Positions 45,660-57,499 of a stretch of 64,000 bases of DNA are shown here, one piece after another (the stretch's first letter is position 1; each line of letters starts with the position of its first letter). The notes beneath the pieces were generated by a model. The model was not told where the DNA came from. It made no database searches and worked only from the letters and a program-made list of their open reading frames with translations. A program made the translations under genes and the position numbers. Where the stretch lies: positions 310,001 to 374,000 of the forward strand of contig MU271151.1 in the NCBI GenBank assembly GCA_021432605.1, read 5' to 3'. This DNA comes from Coniochaeta sp. PMI_546. Taxonomy: Eukaryota > Ascomycota > Sordariomycetes > Coniochaetales > Coniochaetaceae.

Positions 45660-46481
45660 ACATTCTCTCGGCAGTCTCACTAAACCTCTTAACTATTTTT
45701 ATTAATCAATATGCAGTTGAGAACATGGTGATAGTGAGTGGAAGTATGATATTGCGGCTCATCATATCACCTATACCACACAGTACACAGAGAGTCACCT
45801 CTCTCTGCTGTTGCAGTGGGCCCGCTCCACCACAAATAAGGAGTCTAGCACTGCAAAGCACCAAAAAAAATTCAACTCCCCTAGAGCTAGTCTAGGAGAT
45901 TGGCCCTGCCGTGAATCGAACACGGGTTGTATCAGATAGTAGAGGAGAACCACAATGATAAGTCGTAACCACTTGACCACAGGACCGATCTACTTGTTGT
46001 GCGAAGACCCTCGCTAACTGTGGCTATCAAAGGCACATAAGCAGGAAGCGCGACGAGGACTTGACAAACGTTGATAGAAGATTGAATTTACATATTCGAA
46101 GCTATTTACATAGTACAGTCGTTCGCAGCCAGAAGTGGCAACCCCTACGTGTTTTCAACTTGATTTGGAATAACTTGACCTCATCTTTAATTCTCTGCCA
46201 CTTATCCAGAGTACCAATTCACGGCACACTCAAGGTACAATACAATCTCACGGTGAACTTGGGCAGCCGTCAAGAATTATTTCACCATTTTTGGAAGGAC
46301 CACTTATCCTGCTAGACCAAAACAACACAGGTGGTCAAAACTCAAGTCAACATTTAGTAGACAAAAACGACGCCATCACGGCCCGAGGTGAACTCGCAGA
46401 ACGCCACAATCATTTCGCACCAGACACTACACAGGCGCAAAGCAAATGACAAACAAATGAAAGAGAGACAAAACCAACAAG
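45660..46481. other. Intergenic gap holding a tRNA gene
   Basis: The gap lies between the COG6 stop and the HAUS1 start. The tRNA-His gene at 45901-45986 is the only gene seen. The remaining sequence, AT-richer than its surroundings, should hold the COG6 3' UTR and the HAUS1 promoter and leader. Confidence 0.6.
45901..45986 (-). tRNA. tRNA-His (anticodon GTG) with a 14-nt intron
   Basis: Read on the minus strand, the 7-bp acceptor stem GGTCCTG/CAGGGCC pairs fully with one G-U, with discriminator A at 45901. The anticodon arm TATCA/TGATA holds the loop TT-GTG-G-C, interrupted after position 37 by a 14-nt intron (45949-45936), the normal place for nuclear tRNA introns. The T arm ACCCGTGTTCGATTCACGG is intact. 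GTG reads the His codons CAC and CAU. The extra 5' G(-1) of tRNA-His is not encoded and would be added after transcription. The intron also matches what the tRNA splicing endonuclease expects. Confidence 0.93.
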
Positions 46482-47387
46482 ATGGCCCACCTCCAAAAAC
46501 AAGCGGCAATCTTCTCGCCATCTGTAGCACGCGCCGCCGCCAGCGCAGCAAAGGACTGGAACGCTGTCGACAGCTGGCTCGCATCGCATCTCGGCCATGC
46601 GCCGCCACCCTTCGAGCGCAACGCGGACACCCTGCGCGTCTTGCTGGCCTTGGTATCAGCAAATGAGTCTGCAGATGAGGAGCGAGACGTCCTCTGTCGC
46701 TTGGAGGCGGATGCACTTGCCGAGATCAAAGCTGCAGAGGAGGCGCGGCCACAGAACGATGGTGATCTGGATTCTGCGCGAGAGGACATCCTATCCCTAA
46801 TTGAATCCTCCCTCCCGCGAGAAGCGCGCCAGGCGCTGAACGCACTGTCATCGAGCGCCGTTGAGCTCGGACTCTCCGGCAACGTCGACGCAGTAACGAT
46901 TGGCCAACGGCTCGCCTCTCTACAAGCAGAAATCTTCACCCTCTCTCAAGGAGCAGATAGAGTCGCAGTTCTGCGCCGCTACATCGAGTCCGAATTGGAC
47001 CGAATGGGAGATGCCGTCAGGGAGATGCGCGACGGAGAGAGCTACCGTCCCCCGGCGGACTTGGCGAAGCAGAATCTCGAGATCCAGCGGCGTGTTAAGG
47101 CTGCGGCCGCTGCGCTCCCGAAGACTAAGAAATCGGACGGGACGCGTGAGGATGCTTTGACGGCTGAGCAGGTGCGCGAAGAGGAGAAGGAGTTCCTCAC
47201 TTTATTGACACGAAGGAACGAGCTGGATGAGCAGATAAGGAGTTTTCAGGGCCTGTCTCCAGATCCAGATGCTGCGAGGCGAGAGTTGGAGAGTTTACGG
47301 GATGACTTGAGGCAGGTTACGAGCCGGAGAGACGCTGTTTTTGAGGGTCTAGTTGAGCGTGAGACGCCGAGGAAGCCGGCTCGGTGA
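46482..47387 (+). CDS. HAUS1: Augmin (HAUS) complex subunit 1
   Basis: This is a predicted subunit of augmin, which recruits gamma-tubulin to existing spindle microtubules so that new ones branch. It is a single exon of 301 residues, close to human HAUS1 (278). The N-terminal part is a compact domain with SPSVARAAASAAKDWNAVDSWLASHL and an FERNADTLRVLLALVSANE motif, typical of fungal HAUS1. The rest is heptad-rich coiled coil, including DADLxxIxSxL-like and LTRRNELDEQIRSFQGLSP segments, with a short basic C-terminus. Budding yeast lacks augmin while many filamentous fungi have it. Coiled-coil composition lowers certainty, but the N-terminal block supports the name. Confidence 0.75.
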   Translation: MAHLQKQAAIFSPSVARAAASAAKDWNAVDSWLASHLGHAPPPFERNADTLRVLLALVSANESADEERDVLCRLEADALAEIKAAEEARPQNDGDLDSAREDILSLIESSLPREARQALNALSSSAVELGLSGNVDAVTIGQRLASLQAEIFTLSQGADRVAVLRRYIESELDRMGDAVREMRDGESYRPPADLAKQNLEIQRRVKAAAAALPKTKKSDGTREDALTAEQVREEEKEFLTLLTRRNELDEQIRSFQGLSPDPDAARRELESLRDDLRQVTSRRDAVFEGLVERETPRKPAR

Positions 47388-47514
47388 AGCGCAGCGTTAT
47401 CGCCTCCTCGTTACGTGCGTTGCGGTAATCTTTGATTTCTTTACCTGGGCGAATAGTGGATTTAACAACCTTTGTACCATGCTACACAATATACAACCCC
47501 ATGACACATTACCG

Positions 47515-50500
47515 TCATTGCTGATTCCGCTTCCCTCGCCCTGATACAGCACCTCCAAGCCTCCCGAACTGCCTCCCCAGCCCCGACCGTGGCTTAACGG
47601 CCGGTACAGCAGGAGTCGGCAAGTCTTTGGACGGCACCGGCGGTCGGTTCCCCTCCTTTGACCCCGGCCCGCCCTTCTCAAAGCCCTCGGAAAGCCGCAA
47701 GTCGCCCACTCCCAGCGCCGCCGGACTGTCGTCGAGATCGCCGCCAATGCGCTGGGCTCGTCGTGCGCGCTCCTGCACGCTGCGGAACTTCTCAAGGAGC
47801 TCATTCCACCGAATGATACCATCTTCACGGCCCTTCAGCCTGTTTGGCCGGTCAAAGTTCGAGCTTCCCGGCGTCGTTGCATTGCTATGAGGCACAGGGT
47901 GAGTTTATGTCTGCCCTACTTTGTGTGGTGATGGTTGGAATACACGTCGGCTATTGCCTTCACTGCAGAACCTTGCTGCGGGCGGGAAGAGGGTATAATA
48001 AGAGATGGCACATACGGTCTCGGCGCGATATGAAGATAGCCTATGGAGCTCACGCTGTTCAGCCGATTTTTGAGAGCTGCGAAGGCCGACGACTGCGGGA
48101 GGAGCATCAGAAGCCCGTACAGGCATTTGTAGAGATGCGGGTATTTCTCCGGCTCTAGAAGTTGCAGGCGAAGATCTATCGTTGTTAGTGACCTACATCG
48201 ATATACACATCGAGGTGGCGAGAATAGGGGCGTACAAGTGAATACTGGTGATTCGAGTAGCTGGACAAGCTTATCGATTTGTATCAAGATGTTCACCGTC
48301 ATCTCAAGCTCGGCGCTATAGTATATGTTAGCGACCAAGCTGTTGTCAGGTGGGTTGAGAGAGGTCCGGACAAGATTTGCAGCAAGTTGTACGCTTGCTC
48401 GTAGGCTTGCGCCAGCAGACACAGTGAGAATGTCGCAACGGCATTATAGCACCATGAGCGGAAAAGGGCGACGAAGAAAGTCTGCCCGTCCTGTTTATGT
48501 AGTATCAGCCTGTCGTCGTACTCATATGGATTGCTAAGGTAATCACGGATATATCAACCTTGGTCTCTAAGTTCCTGAGCCTCTTCCGCAATTCTGAGAG
48601 CTCAGGTGCAGTAATCAGGTTATTATTGAGATTTTGCACCATGATACTGGCGAATTCGAGATCCTCTTCTTTTTCAATGCAGTCTGCAAGGGTCCTGTAG
48701 ATGCGCTCGGCGCTCAGACTCATGCACAACTGCCGGATGATCAGGTTACCCCTGGTTTCCAGCAGTTTCCTATCGGTTGAGAAAAGCTGCAAGAGGTTGA
48801 CCATGAAGTTCGAAAAGTAGTCATCCTCGCTATTCCTCGAGATCTGCGACAGCAGTTGCAAGTCTCTCGTAACTACAGCTTCCGAGGGGTCAGATAGCGT
48901 TTTGAGTAAGGCCGGGAAAGTACCGTCGTTGAATGCCAACACCTTTCTCGGCGCCTTGCGGTGTAGCATGATCAGCCATGTCAGCGCCGCCACCCGCGTG
49001 GCCTCGTGATCATTCAAGAAAAGCAGCGTTAAAGAGTTAACAGCGGCAGCATAGTCGAGATCGGCTTGCGGGTTGGGTGACTGCTCTCGCGCAACTGGAG
49101 TCGTATTGGTCGCTCTGTTTTGAGCCGGTGTTGGACTCCGCACCTCCAGGTCCCTAGAGCTAGACAGTGAAGCCCGAGTGCTCGATGCACCGTCAGGGCC
49201 GGGTATTTTGGATGGAGGCGCCATAGGAGCAAGTTCTGGTTCGTCGGAAAGCGACACGACATAGTCCATGAGTGACGTGTTGACCCTACCAGCTGCTTGG
49301 CGGATCGACTCCACACCGCTAGCCATGGCTGGGAGGAGATGAGCGAGGATCTTGGGTGTGAATGGTAGCACCTCCTCCGGGCAAATGTCCAGAAACTCGA
49401 CGATCCACCGTAGGGATTCGAGTAAGCCATCTTCCTCTGCAGGACTGCTTAGCAAGCTTGCATAACGAGTATCACGCGACTCACTGGGGGGTGATCGGCA
49501 GGCGAGAGATCAAGACCTACCTAATGGAGAATCGAGGGTGGCGGTAAGTATCTCGAGGATGGCCTTGTAGTTGATCTGCACATCCTGCCCGGGAACCCAA
49601 TCATCCTCACTGCTGGCATCGTCATCATCATCGCCAGCGGCGGAGTCAACCTCGTCTCCTTCCTCGAGTGGCGCGTGGACACTGGTGCTGTCGACCGAGT
49701 CCTCTCTCTTGCGTTTACCATCGCCTTTGGATTTCTTGCTCTCGGCAATGCCTTTTTTCACGCGGGATATTCGCTTAATTTCGTTTAGAAACTTATCAAG
49801 ACACCCCTGCGTGGCGACGTGGACGTCGCGATTGGTATCACTCAGGAATCGGAGCAGACCACCGAGAAATTCGGGTAAGTAGGTGACCAGCTCCAGGTCT
49901 GGGATCGAGTCTAAGAGGATGATCCAGCCAACCAGGAAAGTCCTCGTAAACGGGTTCAGGGCAAAAATTCGCTCCTTTAGCAGGGGAATGAAGCGTCTCA
50001 AGGAAAATGCGGTTGGAAGAGCCTCCTGGGCTTCTAGCCGTTCCTTATCCCCGGCCTCAGCATCAACATGAGGTGTCTCGAGGACCGACACGTAGGTAGC
50101 GGCAGATTCCGACACAATGTCCTTGATGAGTCGATCAAGGAGCTCGGCACCGTTTTTGACCGAGAGCTCAGAATCAGCCCCGAGCTACGGCAAATCAGCA
50201 ACGATGAGCTGGATGGTACGGAGCATCACGTACCGGTGTACAGGGGCAGAAAGCGGTGACGTACCTTGCAGAGGGCGTCGAAGATGTGGTTGAAGTAAAC
50301 CAGTATCTCACCCTTGGCTACCTTTGCGATGTTGTACATAGCCTCACAGGCATAGTAACGAACCCGTGCATCCTGATCCGAGAAACACGCAAGCACTGGC
50401 GGGACAATCGCTTCGAGGTATTTTGGCAGTTCCTGAGGGGAGATGGTGGCATGAGTTCCTGTCACTTAGACCGAAATGGGAAAACACATGGCGAGAAAGT

Positions 50501-50968
50501 TGATGTGAGACAGGTGCGGCCGACGGACGCAGGGGGGTTACACCGACATCCAACAGGTAGAGAAACGAGGAATGGGAAAAGAAAGAGTCACACGCTACTT
50601 ACAGATCCAAGAGCAATAGCCGCGGCAGCCAGACCTATCAGGCCACCGTTTCGGGCATGAGGTTGATGGACAGCGTATGCATAGTCATTGCAAAGCTGAT
50701 CGATGATGGCTTTAACCTTGGTGTAATCCTTAGCGGCGACCAACTCGCGGATAACGCGTTCGAGCCTGTCAATAACAACAGGGTATGAGTGATGAATGCC
50801 CAACGACACCCCCTGGCCAGGCCAAGACGGAACAACGACGTCCAAAAAAAAGGCAGAAGGGGATGGAGAGAAGAGGTAGAAATGGAAGCATCACACATAC
50901 TCGAGAGCTCCGACTTTCCTCTTGTCGTAGAGCTTGTCATTGAGGTGGCGTTGGATGTTGGTGTCCAT
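47515..50968 (-). CDS. VAC14: Vac14, scaffold of the Fab1/PIKfyve complex
   Basis: This HEAT-repeat scaffold holds Fab1 kinase and Fig4 phosphatase on vacuole membranes and controls phosphatidylinositol-3,5-bisphosphate. Nine exons: 50968-50901, 50765-50603, 50432-50265, 50184-49521, 49436-48559, 48490-48372, 48315-48236, 48175-48016 and 47884-47515. They splice to 889 residues (yeast 880). Diagnostic sequence includes [77 protein letters not shown] and the C-terminal [21 protein letters not shown], which is the Vac14 Fig4-binding end. The tail ends [13 protein letters not shown]...WNELLEKFR and a Gly/Arg stretch. The join between exons 4 and 5 could also use a donor 4 nt further downstream; I prefer GTAGGT with the CTAAG branch. 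The exon 6 donor (GTCCGG) is weak but restores [11 protein letters not shown]. Confidence 0.95.
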
Positions 50969-53900
50969 GGCGATGATAAGGGTGGGCCTCACGGTCCGTC
51001 TTCGTTCTCAGATATGTTTAGACAGACATAATGCGCCAGCAGTCCTGTCTCTGCTTTTAGGAACGGCTCTCGACAAGAGAAGTACCACCAAGGACCAGCT
51101 GGCGTTGTGAAGGGGCAGGGGACAGGTCGACGAGAACGCGTTATGCGTAACGGACAAAACCAGCAATCAGAGGGGGCCTTGATGATCGGAGCCTAAGTTT
51201 GGGATTGGTCTAGGACGTCCAGAACAGGCTGGAAGTCACAGCTGGTAGCTGATGAGACGGAACTCGGGCCCCAATGGATGAGAATTATCAGGTTGAACAG
51301 AATCTCTTGGCCCTTACTCTTCGGACTTGATGTAAAGAGGTTCCTCGGTACCAGAGACTCAATTGGATATCGCGGCTGGGTTGGCGAAGCTTAGGGGGAG
51401 CTAGTAAGGTAGTTCAGCGAAGGCAGGTGCAGCACGTCAACGTCACTCCGCCAGGCAGTTGCACCAAATCCAGATTTCCCCACGTGAGGCGCATCGGCCT
51501 TAGAAAGGCCCAAGCTGATGCACTGTCCGCAATAGGGCATCAATGGCGGGTACTTCGGTACCTTTACAGTCAACGTTCTTCAAACGGCAATCCGACTCTT
51601 CCACTTCAAGTTCCATCCCATCTTGCTTGTATCGATCTTTCTGGACCCGGAAGTTGGGGTTACACTGACGGACCTGAAGCACAAAATGATAGCAGCACAT
51701 TAGCACACACACCACATTGAATCCAGGCAACATGTGCCATTCGATCAGCCATTACATCATACAATCAAGTTGGTTGCCTGGTGATGGTTCCACGGTTACT
51801 GTGCCGGCTTGGCCATTTCTTTACCGTCGCCATATCTCGTCCGACTGTCCGAGTTGACGGAGCCACCGTTGGAGAGCAGGTGAAGACACAAGGCTCAACC
51901 ACAGCAAGCAACATGAAGGAGCGGCGCCATGTCCCTGCAAAAACGACAGATTACCACCCTCGTCGGGACCTTGCGTCGACGACAAGTTGTCCCTTGGGCC
52001 GACAGCGAACCAACTCCGAACGTGCTCTTTCGCTGTCGTTGCCTTGCTTCCTTTCTCAAGTGCTATAGATAGTATTGGCACCGGTGCGTCCTCTACTATG
52101 CGCCTACGGGTCGTCACACTACTCCAAAGGCAACACAGCCATAGCTCGTATTGACCTCCAGCTCACGGACACGACTCTCAGTCCTGCTGGCTTTAGCTCC
52201 GGGCTAGAGGGGTCGAGGTGAAGCTTGCGGAAAGCGGACGTCGTACTAGTTCCTAATTTCTAAAGGGGTTTACGCTGCGGTCCTTGCTTGTCGCCATGTC
52301 ATGCCTGCAGATATACATCCTTACGTATAGCACGTACCGGAGCGCGGGTGATATCGTCAAGACGACATCCGAAGAAAAGAACAGAATCAGGAAGCAGTTC
52401 AGTACCAGTTAATCTACTCGCACGATGAAACTTGAAAGGGTCCCGGTTTTGGGAACCGACGATGGCCGCTTCGTGCCGAAGCGCTAGACACTCGTTCCAT
52501 AAGGCTTCCATGCTGCCGGTGTGGCTCTTAGCTGCAGATCTGATTCCCATGACCTATTTGTCCTACGTGTTACCTGCAGGATACTTCGTATATTACACAG
52601 ACGGCACGAGACGCTAAAGCAGCTAAGTATCTTGCTTGTGGACGCTTATCTCTGCCTACATGTGAGCACATGGTTACACGCAGAAGACACCGGTCAGGGG
52701 AAGCTTTACGTCTCGAACCGCAAGGAAGCAGCTAGCAAGCCTCGTTCACACTGGACGACTACACTACCCTTACCCAAACCGCACAGTCTTCTGGGCCGGA
52801 ACAGTCGGTGGTCTGACGATGACGACGATGACGATGTTACCGCTCTATGGTTGTTCATCCAATAATTCCAGAAAAAAAACTAAGGTATCTATCCTTACAC
52901 GGTGGCATGTCTCCGATCGACTCGGCATGTGAAGTCCCCTGAAAAGCGACCCCTCGTGGATGACAAGCCCCGAACTTTACACGTTTCCCCGACGTCTAGA
53001 GAGAGAAACTACGGTTCTAAGCTCTCTTGTTGCCGGATTTGTCGTCACGTCTCTTTTCTCCGCCACCGCTGGAATTGGCCTTTGGGTCGCCCTCCTTGTT
53101 ACTCTGGTTGCGATGAACTGCCGAGGATGCCCGTTTGATGAAATTTGGCTATTGTTGAGGATTTAGCTTCCCTTCATTGTGGGTTGACGGTTCGTGGACA
53201 TCTAACATACATCCTTCCCATTCTTCTTGATCCTGTCAAGGTCTGCTTGAGTCATTTCCTGGGGCATGGTCTCTGAGAATATAGATATTTTGGTTCAATT
53301 ATGGATCACAGGGAGCAGAAGCTACTTTGAAGCAAAATACCAAAGTGCTGGGCAAGTCGAGCGACGTAGCTACCAGTAGATCGAGAGGTTGAGACGGTTT
53401 GGTCGATCGTAGAGGACGACCATTCCGTCAACCCCGGGGGAGTCAGCGTCCTTGATATAGACGCCTCAGATGCCCTTGATTGTACTCACAGCCCAACTAC
53501 CGCCGCGACAAGTCAAACGCGGCCCCCTCCGCTCTCTGTCGCAGACCGCCAATCTACAAGTGCGCCAGCGAGAGCCGATCGAGAAACCCCTGTAGCAAGG
53601 TGGGTAAGCTCTATCCCAACCACTTGGGAAGCGATCTTGACAGAGTTGTCGGATGCAAGCCACTGAGATGCGCACTAAGTCCTTTGGGCCACATCATCCC
53701 GCCCCTTGTTCTGCCATCGCCCCTGATATATTGCAACTTCGTTGATCTTATCGCGATCCGCCGGCCAGTCACGCAAACTCGTCCTAGGGCATCAACCGAG
53801 ATATTCAGGTTGAAACACTATCGGATGATGCTGGCCAGCTGAGATGCCCTCATCAGGAAGGGTGGCTTCGGAATGTCTGGGACACGCCGCCGTTCCCGCG

Positions 53901-54946
53901 CAAGAAACAGTTCGCCGCAACACCAAATGTCGAACATCAGTATCCCAAACAGTCAAGTCCAACGTGCTCACCCGTATCATCTACACCGGTGATGCCCCGC
54001 GGCTAGCGCTCTAGCAATCAGCGACCACCAACTACCTGTCTACAACATGAGATGCCGACATTCTACTGACACCTTCACCGGTTCCCATGGGAAAAAGCAA
54101 ATGGGACGTCGAGGAGATGACAGTCAGCGAATGCTCCGATGTGCCAATGCTGAAAGGCAGGGATGTGCCTGCTAAGGTACGATAACATCTCAATTCTCAA
54201 GCCTGGCAAATCTGGTAGTGCCGCACGCAGATAGACCAGTCCAGCCCCTGAGCGGCGTCACCCCCTCAAACCTTATGCTAACTTGAAAATACGCTGCTCG
54301 ATGATATTTGCGCACGTCATGCACTTCCATATGCATTGTCGATCCACAGACGAATGTGATGATGCTCGGAGAAATCACGTACCTAAAGTTCCAGTTGCGC
54401 TGGGACTAACTATCAGCACGAATTCATGTTATCACAATACAGATGACGGACAAGCAAGTGCAGTTCGCAGAGGCGTCGAAAAAGAAGCGACCCGAAGATG
54501 CGGGCATCCTTGTCCTTCCTCTGCTTCTTTGCTTTTTTTCTAGGCAAGCACCCCTGCAAATCATATCAGGGCTGTGGGCGAGCGTCCAGCTCCCAGCAGT
54601 AACCGCTGCTGTCTCGTACGCCACAATGACGATCAACGCACTAGGAACGCAGACATGTCCGTGTCTGATTAGATCCTTCCCACCGGACTCAGCTCCGGTC
54701 TCACTACGTGTACAGTCGAGATCGCCTGGTGGTACCGCGCCGAAATTAGCTTTCCTTGAGTGAACGTAAATATGATATATGCCATCGGTCGCGCATCCCC
54801 TTTCCAGATAGGGTGTAGTATCCCACTTCTAAACGCCTTGAACTTTACATTGATGACGCCTTTAAAGACGCCGCTTACTCTGTACATTGACGAATCAGAG
54901 GATGAAAGAGGGCAACACCGGCCCAGCCACGAAAATCCACCCTGCC
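50969..54946. other. Gene-free 4-kb region
   Basis: This is the largest gap of the window, between the VAC14 start and the desaturase stop (both minus strand). Open frames up to 120 codons exist on both strands but none shows a domain, splice-linked continuation or codon pattern like the neighbouring genes. GGTACC-type motifs occur at 51347, 51557 and 54731, AAGGTA at 51406 and 52882. A GATGACGACGATGACGATG microsatellite-like stretch lies near 52,817. No terminal repeats, transposase or tRNA was recognised. It may hold non-coding transcripts or decayed sequence. Confidence 0.45.
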
Positions 54947-56760
54947 CTAATGACGATGTGCATGCGCATGGCCATGTCCGTCCTCACCAACTGCCAAACT
55001 TCGCTGACACTTTGCCAGGATAGCAGCCTGCCGACTGACCTGCGCCAACCGGCCAATAACCTCCTTATTCCCATCCACGAACCCGTAGAGCGCATACGGG
55101 ATGCCGACCTCGTCACAGAACTCCTGCACGAGCTTCTGCGTCCTCCGCAGATTATGTCTCGGAATACGCGGGTACAGATGATGGATGGCCTGGAACTGCA
55201 GGCCGCCGTGGAAGAAGTCCAGCCACTGCGGACAGTCCACGTCCATTGTCGTGCGCAGCATCTTTTGTGGGAAGGATTCGTTGGGGCCAAGGTCTGCGGT
55301 GGACATGGCGAAGTGGGAGAGGGTGATTTGAAGATGTAGCGGGGCGGTAACGGCATGGGAAATCAGGATGAAGGCGACGCGCGCTCCCCAGGTCGGGATG
55401 GATTTGTAGATCACGCCGTAGCCGAACCAGGTCCAGAATACGCATTGGCCCGCAATCTCCAGCCACCAATGCCACCATGCTGGACCCTTTTTGGGAGCAC
55501 GTCCCATGAGGAGGTAATCAAAGCTCAGGCGGTAGAGATTGAAGCGACCAAAAAGGAGGATAAGGTAATAAGAATAATGTTGGATAGCGATGAAAAACTT
55601 GGCGGCAGCATCGTATTCCATGACTTTGTCGTAGTAGGTGCTTCGCAGGGAGCCAAGCAGACGATGCGAGATGGCGAAGAAGGGCATGTGCTCGATGTCC
55701 GGGTCGTGCTCGGGAAAGTTGGTTACGATGTGGTGGACATTGTGGTTGTGCTTCCACCAGCCTAGACTCAGACCACCAAGGAAGTCGGCGATGATGGTGC
55801 CGATGACGGAGTCGATGTGGAAGTCGTGCGTGATCCCCATGTGACCGGCGTCGTGGGCTGTGAAGACAAGTTGGTGCCAGAAGCAACCTAAGAAGACGGC
55901 GCTGGTGGCGTACCAGCCCAAGTGCAGGAAGTACAGAAACCCGGCGAAGAGGAGGGTGTACCGGGTGCATTCTACCGCGTAGGCGGCGTAGTTGCACTGG
56001 AAGAGCCCCTCTGCTTTGATTCGCTCGTGAAGAAGGCGGTATTTGCGAACAATTTCGTCTTGAGTCGAGTCGTCAAGGGATGGATAGCGGTCCAGGTCTA
56101 GTTTGATTTCCTTCCTGGTCTCGGACGCTAAAAATGTCATGCCGTCAAACTCTTCTTCCTCATCAACAGATGAGGCGGATGTCACAGACCCGGCTCGGTG
56201 CGAGGTCGTGGTCCCTCCATTGCGGACTCGGAGACCGGAGTTGTTGTGTTCTATCACATCAAACACAGGCGAAAGAACCGGCGAGGCGGAGCGCGAACTG
56301 CCGCTGCTGGAGACAGCCGTGTTCTGCGCATGTGCAGGACATGTGTTCTCATCTTCGACGTTTTTCTCCCCTTCGGACGAGTCTGTTGCTAAGCGAAACT
56401 TTCCGCCTTGAATAGGGGGAATAAAGTTTCTCCATTTGCCTTCTATCCTCCCTATCCTATATTTGGTCATCATCTGCTGAGCTTCGGGCGAGTGAAGACT
56501 GTACATCAAACATTAGATCTCAACTCAATGGCTCGATGTTGGGGATGTGATACGAACACGGTGACTTCGTCGGTGGCATCTCGACCGATCTCGTGGGCGA
56601 TGGACTTGCCACCGCCTGGATGATACTTGATCCAGGCGTCCACCTTCAAGACGTGCTGGTTGACAATGATTATGGACCGTCCTTCGGCAATCAGATGTTC
56701 AATCTGCCTCCTCGACATCAATGGGTATGTTCTCGTCTTCTTCTCTGTGGTTCCGTCCAT
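54947..56760 (-). CDS. Cytochrome b5-fused delta-8 sphingolipid desaturase
   Basis: This ER enzyme puts a delta-8(E) double bond into the sphingoid base of glucosylceramides, using electrons from its own cytochrome b5 domain. Exons 56760-56558 and 56498-54947 give 584 residues. The b5 domain (about 12-95) has the haem motif HPGG at 47-50. The intron (56499-56557, donor GTTCGT) lies within it, and splicing restores DEVTVLHSPEAQQMM. A Ser-rich linker of about 70 residues follows RNFIPPIQGGKFR. Three histidine boxes are present: HDAGH (about 281), HNVHH (about 320) and QAIHH (about 502, the b5-fused QxxHH form), between hydrophobic segments. The C-terminus is His-rich (HGHAHAHRH). Delta-8 is preferred over fatty-acyl delta-6 by overall resemblance to fungal members. 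Absent from S. cerevisiae. Confidence 0.9.
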
Positions 56761-57499
56761 CGTTCCTTCTTAGCCGGCAGGCCCGGAGCGGCTAGATGTG
56801 TAATGGTGTTCGGTGCCTCCTCGTGGATTTTGTAGGTACGTTAGTTGCTATTCGTCAATGTCAAACAAGTAAACGCGCCCAAGTTGAGGGAGCAGAGTCG
56901 ACATGTAGGTGGCGAAAATTGGGTCAGCTCATCTGTTGCCGATGTGCATGTTGCGCTTCTTTGCTCCTCACCGTCTGATGGAAGGGGCGGCCCGCCATCA
57001 TTGAAAGTGGGCTGTTCCTGCCATTCCAGGAACAGATCGTTTCATAACCTATGCTGGGATTATACACTAGTGTACAGTTGATACGGCCTCCACGCCTTAC
57101 CACGGCAGACCTAACTTATACACGTGTAGTGGGGCTCTCAACTTTCAGGTGGTCCAAGCTTCCGGCGCGGCTCATTGGTCAAGGTAGCTAAAGTAAACAA
57201 ACCCACTTATACACTTACTGTGTACATCGGGCAATCCCCTCCATAACTGTCACTGACCATCACAGACGCGTCTCGGTCTCGGCTGCCATTTGATTTGATG
57301 CATATTTTCAGCACACTTGGACCACGACACATTGCTTCCACGACTAGCTGCCCATCAAGCCTGTACGTGTTTTCTCTCACAATCTCACAACCTTATGGCC
57401 ACGACATTATCAGGATAAGACGCGCTTTTCCTTCCTCAGCACCCCAACAGCCACCAACATCTCGAGTGCGTCTTGCAACTATTGTTGCAAACCACAGAT
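56761..57499. promoter_or_regulatory. Divergent promoter between the desaturase and the spindle-pole scaffold
   Basis: This is a 739-nt head-to-head spacer. A TACACGTGTA palindrome (57119-57128), an inverted CCAAT box (ATTGG near 57174) and an AAGGTAGCTAAAG element at 57182 lie in its middle. An upstream ATG at 57298 begins a short frame that is not in phase with the scaffold. Confidence 0.5.
57119..57128. repeat. TACACGTGTA palindrome, copy 4
   Basis: This is an exact copy of the 10-bp palindrome, placed almost midway between two divergent start codons (359 and 372 nt away). Confidence 0.5.
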
